A stretch of 64,000 nt of DNA, taken from the NCBI RefSeq assembly GCF_900114215.1, contig NZ_FOSG01000018.1:1-64000 (forward strand). Direction: 5' to 3'. The DNA is from Streptomyces mangrovi. Lineage in GTDB: Bacteria > Actinomycetota > Actinomycetes > Streptomycetales > Streptomycetaceae. Positions 62,474 through 64,000 of this stretch are shown here, piece by piece (within the stretch, counting starts at the first letter, position 1; each line of letters opens with the position of its first letter). The notes below the pieces were generated by a model. It was not told the origin of the DNA. It ran no database searches and saw only the letters and a program-made list of their open reading frames with translations. Made by a program: the position numbers and the translations under genes.

Positions 62474-62552
62474 TCGGACCCATCACGTTACCCCGCCGGA
62501 ACGCCGCCGAATCCTGCGCACCCGCCCGCGGCCACCCCCTGGACGCCGTTCC

Positions 62553-64000
62553 CTAGCGCGGGCTCAGGCCCTCGGGAGCGGTGAGGAGCAGCGGGGTGCG
62601 GGGGCGTCCGGGGCCGGTGGCGTCCGGGGTGAGGCGGAGCAGCAGGTGCAGGACCCCGCCGAGGCCGGGCATCAGCCCCGGGGAGAAGGACTCCCGGGCC
62701 AGTCCGCCGACCGGGCCGCGGTGTTCGAGGTCGGTGAGCAGCCGGGCCAGCAGGTCCCGGGTGTCGGGGACGCGGACCGGGGGCGGGACGGGCGCGGCGC
62801 CGGGGTCGGGCGCGGGCGCGGGCAGGGCGCGCAGGTGGGTGAGCAGCTCGACGAGTCCCAGATCGCCGTGGCACAGGGTGTGGCTCCAGCCGAAGCCGTC
62901 GGCCAGGCCGGCCGCCGCCGCGCGGTGGGCGTTGACCAGGTGGGCGCGGTCCCCGGTGCGGTGGTAGAGGTCCACGGCTGCCAGGCCGATGCCGGTGCTG
63001 CCGTGGCACCAGGCGGTGGCGTGGTCCTGTTGGCTGCCGATGCGGGCGTCGTGCCAGTTGCCGGCCGCCGGGTCCCACAGCGACTCCTCGTAGGACAGGG
63101 CGGCCCCGGCCAGCTCGCGCCAGCGGCGGCGGTCGGCGTCGGTGCCGGCCTCGCCGAGGGCGAGGCGGTGCAGCGCCCAGCCCATGCCGGTGGCGCCGTG
63201 GGCGAAGCCGCCGATGCCCTCGGCGAAGAGCGCGGTGGACCAGCGGGCTCCGCGGTCGTCGCGGACGGCGGTGCGTTCCAGGCGGCGGGCCGCGCGGGCG
63301 GCGGTGGCCAGCCACCTCTCCTCGCCGGTGAGGTGCGCGAGGTTCAGCAGCGGGACGATCACCCCGGCGGCGCCGCCGAGGATGTCGAGGTCGGTGTCCT
63401 CGTCGAGCAGTTCGGGGGTGAGCGCGGCGGCGCGGAGCCGGGCGCGGGCCAGGTGGGCCTCGTCGCCGAGCAGCCCGTGCAGCTCGGTCCACGTCCACAC
63501 CTGGGAGGCGATACCGGTGTAGCCGCCGATGAAGGCGGTGGCCGTGGTGTCCTCGGTGGCGGCCAGTACGCGCAGCGCGCCCTCCAGTACGCCTTCGAGC
63601 CCGGGTACGGGGTCGGCCCGGCCGCGCCGCACCTCCCGCAGGTATCCGGCCAGGGCGACCGCGACGCCGCCCTGCCCGGTGTACAGATCGGCCGCCAGCG
63701 GGCGGATGGCCCAGCCGACGCCGGTGAGCACCGGGCTCACCCAGGTGGCGGTGGAGTCCTCGCCGGTGACGGCCTCCTCGCACAGGGTCCGCACGAGCCC
63801 CGCCGCCATGGCGCGCCGGCGCCGCTCCAGTCGGTCGTGCCGGGGGGCGGGCAGGTCCGCCCGTACGCGGGGCGGCAGGGTGCGTTCGTTGAGGTAGGCG
63901 CCCACCAGGGCGCCCTGGATGACGGATTCCTCCATCCGGAGGTCCGCGCCGCGCCAGTCCGCCACCGCGTGCCGGATCGTCGCCTCGTCCACCACGGCGG
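62553..64000 (-). CDS. Lanthionine synthetase C-domain protein, probably the C-terminal half of a LanM (partial)
   Basis: About 480 residues of a lanthipeptide cyclase are visible, with the reading frame still open at the right edge. From the GTG at 63995 the order is a linker (DWRGADLRMEESVIQGALVG) like that between LanM dehydratase and cyclase domains, then the cyclase entry RPLAADLYTGQGGVAVALAG. The active-site His266 lies in FAHGATGMG, and zinc ligands are Cys330 (AWCHGSTGIG), Cys375 and His376 (TLCHGDLG). LanC domains add Cys thiols to dehydroamino acids. A stand-alone LanC-like protein starting at 63995 is possible, but the LanM-type linker argues that the dehydratase half lies outside. 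Confidence 0.85.
   Translation of the reverse strand, partial: AVVDEATIRHAVADWRGADLRMEESVIQGALVGAYLNERTLPPRVRADLPAPRHDRLERRRRAMAAGLVRTLCEEAVTGEDSTATWVSPVLTGVGWAIRPLAADLYTGQGGVAVALAGYLREVRRGRADPVPGLEGVLEGALRVLAATEDTTATAFIGGYTGIASQVWTWTELHGLLGDEAHLARARLRAAALTPELLDEDTDLDILGGAAGVIVPLLNLAHLTGEERWLATAARAARRLERTAVRDDRGARWSTALFAEGIGGFAHGATGMGWALHRLALGEAGTDADRRRWRELAGAALSYEESLWDPAAGNWHDARIGSQQDHATAWCHGSTGIGLAAVDLYHRTGDRAHLVNAHRAAAAGLADGFGWSHTLCHGDLGLVELLTHLRALPAPAPDPGAAPVPPPVRVPDTRDLLARLLTDLEHRGPVGGLARESFSPGLMPGLGGVLHLLLRLTPDATGPGRPRTPLLLTAPEGLSPR

Larger units (their letters stand above)
62127..62552. other. rpsJ leader and promoter region
   Basis: This 426-bp non-coding stretch lies between rpsJ and the lanthionine-synthetase gene. 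It holds a promoter-like pair at 62443-62473 and at least two perfect hairpins. Reading frames through it look random, and I see no lanthipeptide precursor. Confidence 0.7.

Noticed and set aside
62127..62552. Short frames between rpsJ and the LanM-like gene as a lanthipeptide precursor
   Set aside because: None has a ribosome binding site, a GG/GA-type leader or a Ser/Thr/Cys-rich core; codon use looks like leader RNA.

Overview
The window is very GC-rich, tightly coded chromosomal DNA from an actinomycete, almost certainly Streptomyces or a close relative. The clearest markers are the developmental genes whiD, bldM and shbA lying side by side next to guaB, a CIRCE-controlled groES-groEL1 operon with a His-tailed GroEL, and the Streptomyces-type gene order around the S10/spc/alpha ribosomal protein clusters. 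Most starts are GTG or ATG. Several genes lack a ribosome binding site and instead carry a TANNNT-like hexamer 6-7 nt before the start, which points to leaderless transcripts. No tRNA, rRNA, insertion sequence, prophage or CRISPR array was recognised.

Left part (1-21 kb): a GMC oxidoreductase (cut by the left edge) and a succinate-semialdehyde dehydrogenase; a membrane pseudokinase beside an intact membrane Ser/Thr kinase; glpD; a nucleotide-sugar dehydrogenase relative that lacks the catalytic cysteine; guaB3 and guaB for purine interconversion; the sigma factor gene shbA; the developmental regulators bldM and whiD, divergent across 387 bp that holds an exact match to the sigma-BldN promoter consensus; a LysR regulator divergent from a MOSC protein and an SDR; and groES-groEL1 behind two CIRCE operators.

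Middle part (21-44 kb): two Uma2-family nuclease-fold genes flanking a THUMP-like methyltransferase; the t6A tRNA modification and cell wall supply cluster (tsaD, rimI, tsaB, tsaE, a hydrolase, alr, nnrE/nnrD, acpS, glmS), interrupted by two plus-strand membrane protein genes and a small gene with a candidate iron-box operator; coaA; glmM; rpsI-rplM; an ABC-F ATPase; a K15-type penicillin-binding protein; and an Rhs-repeat remnant.

Right part (44-62.5 kb), all minus strand: truA, rplQ, rpoA, rpsD, rpsK, rpsM, rpmJ, infA, map, adk, secY, then the spc and S10 operons back to rpsJ. A strong hairpin splits secY-adk-map from rplO, and further hairpins sit at the rpsN stop and in the 426-bp rpsJ leader. 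Beyond rpsJ, the right edge cuts into the cyclase half of what looks like a class II lanthipeptide synthetase (LanM), the best lead to a biosynthetic gene cluster.

The genes serve central functions: translation, protein folding, tRNA modification, peptidoglycan precursor supply, purine and coenzyme A synthesis, and control of sporulation. The unusual items are the residue-deficient paralogues (pseudokinase, Cys-less dehydrogenase, Cys-less GuaB3), the Rhs scar, the Uma2 pair and the edge LanM.
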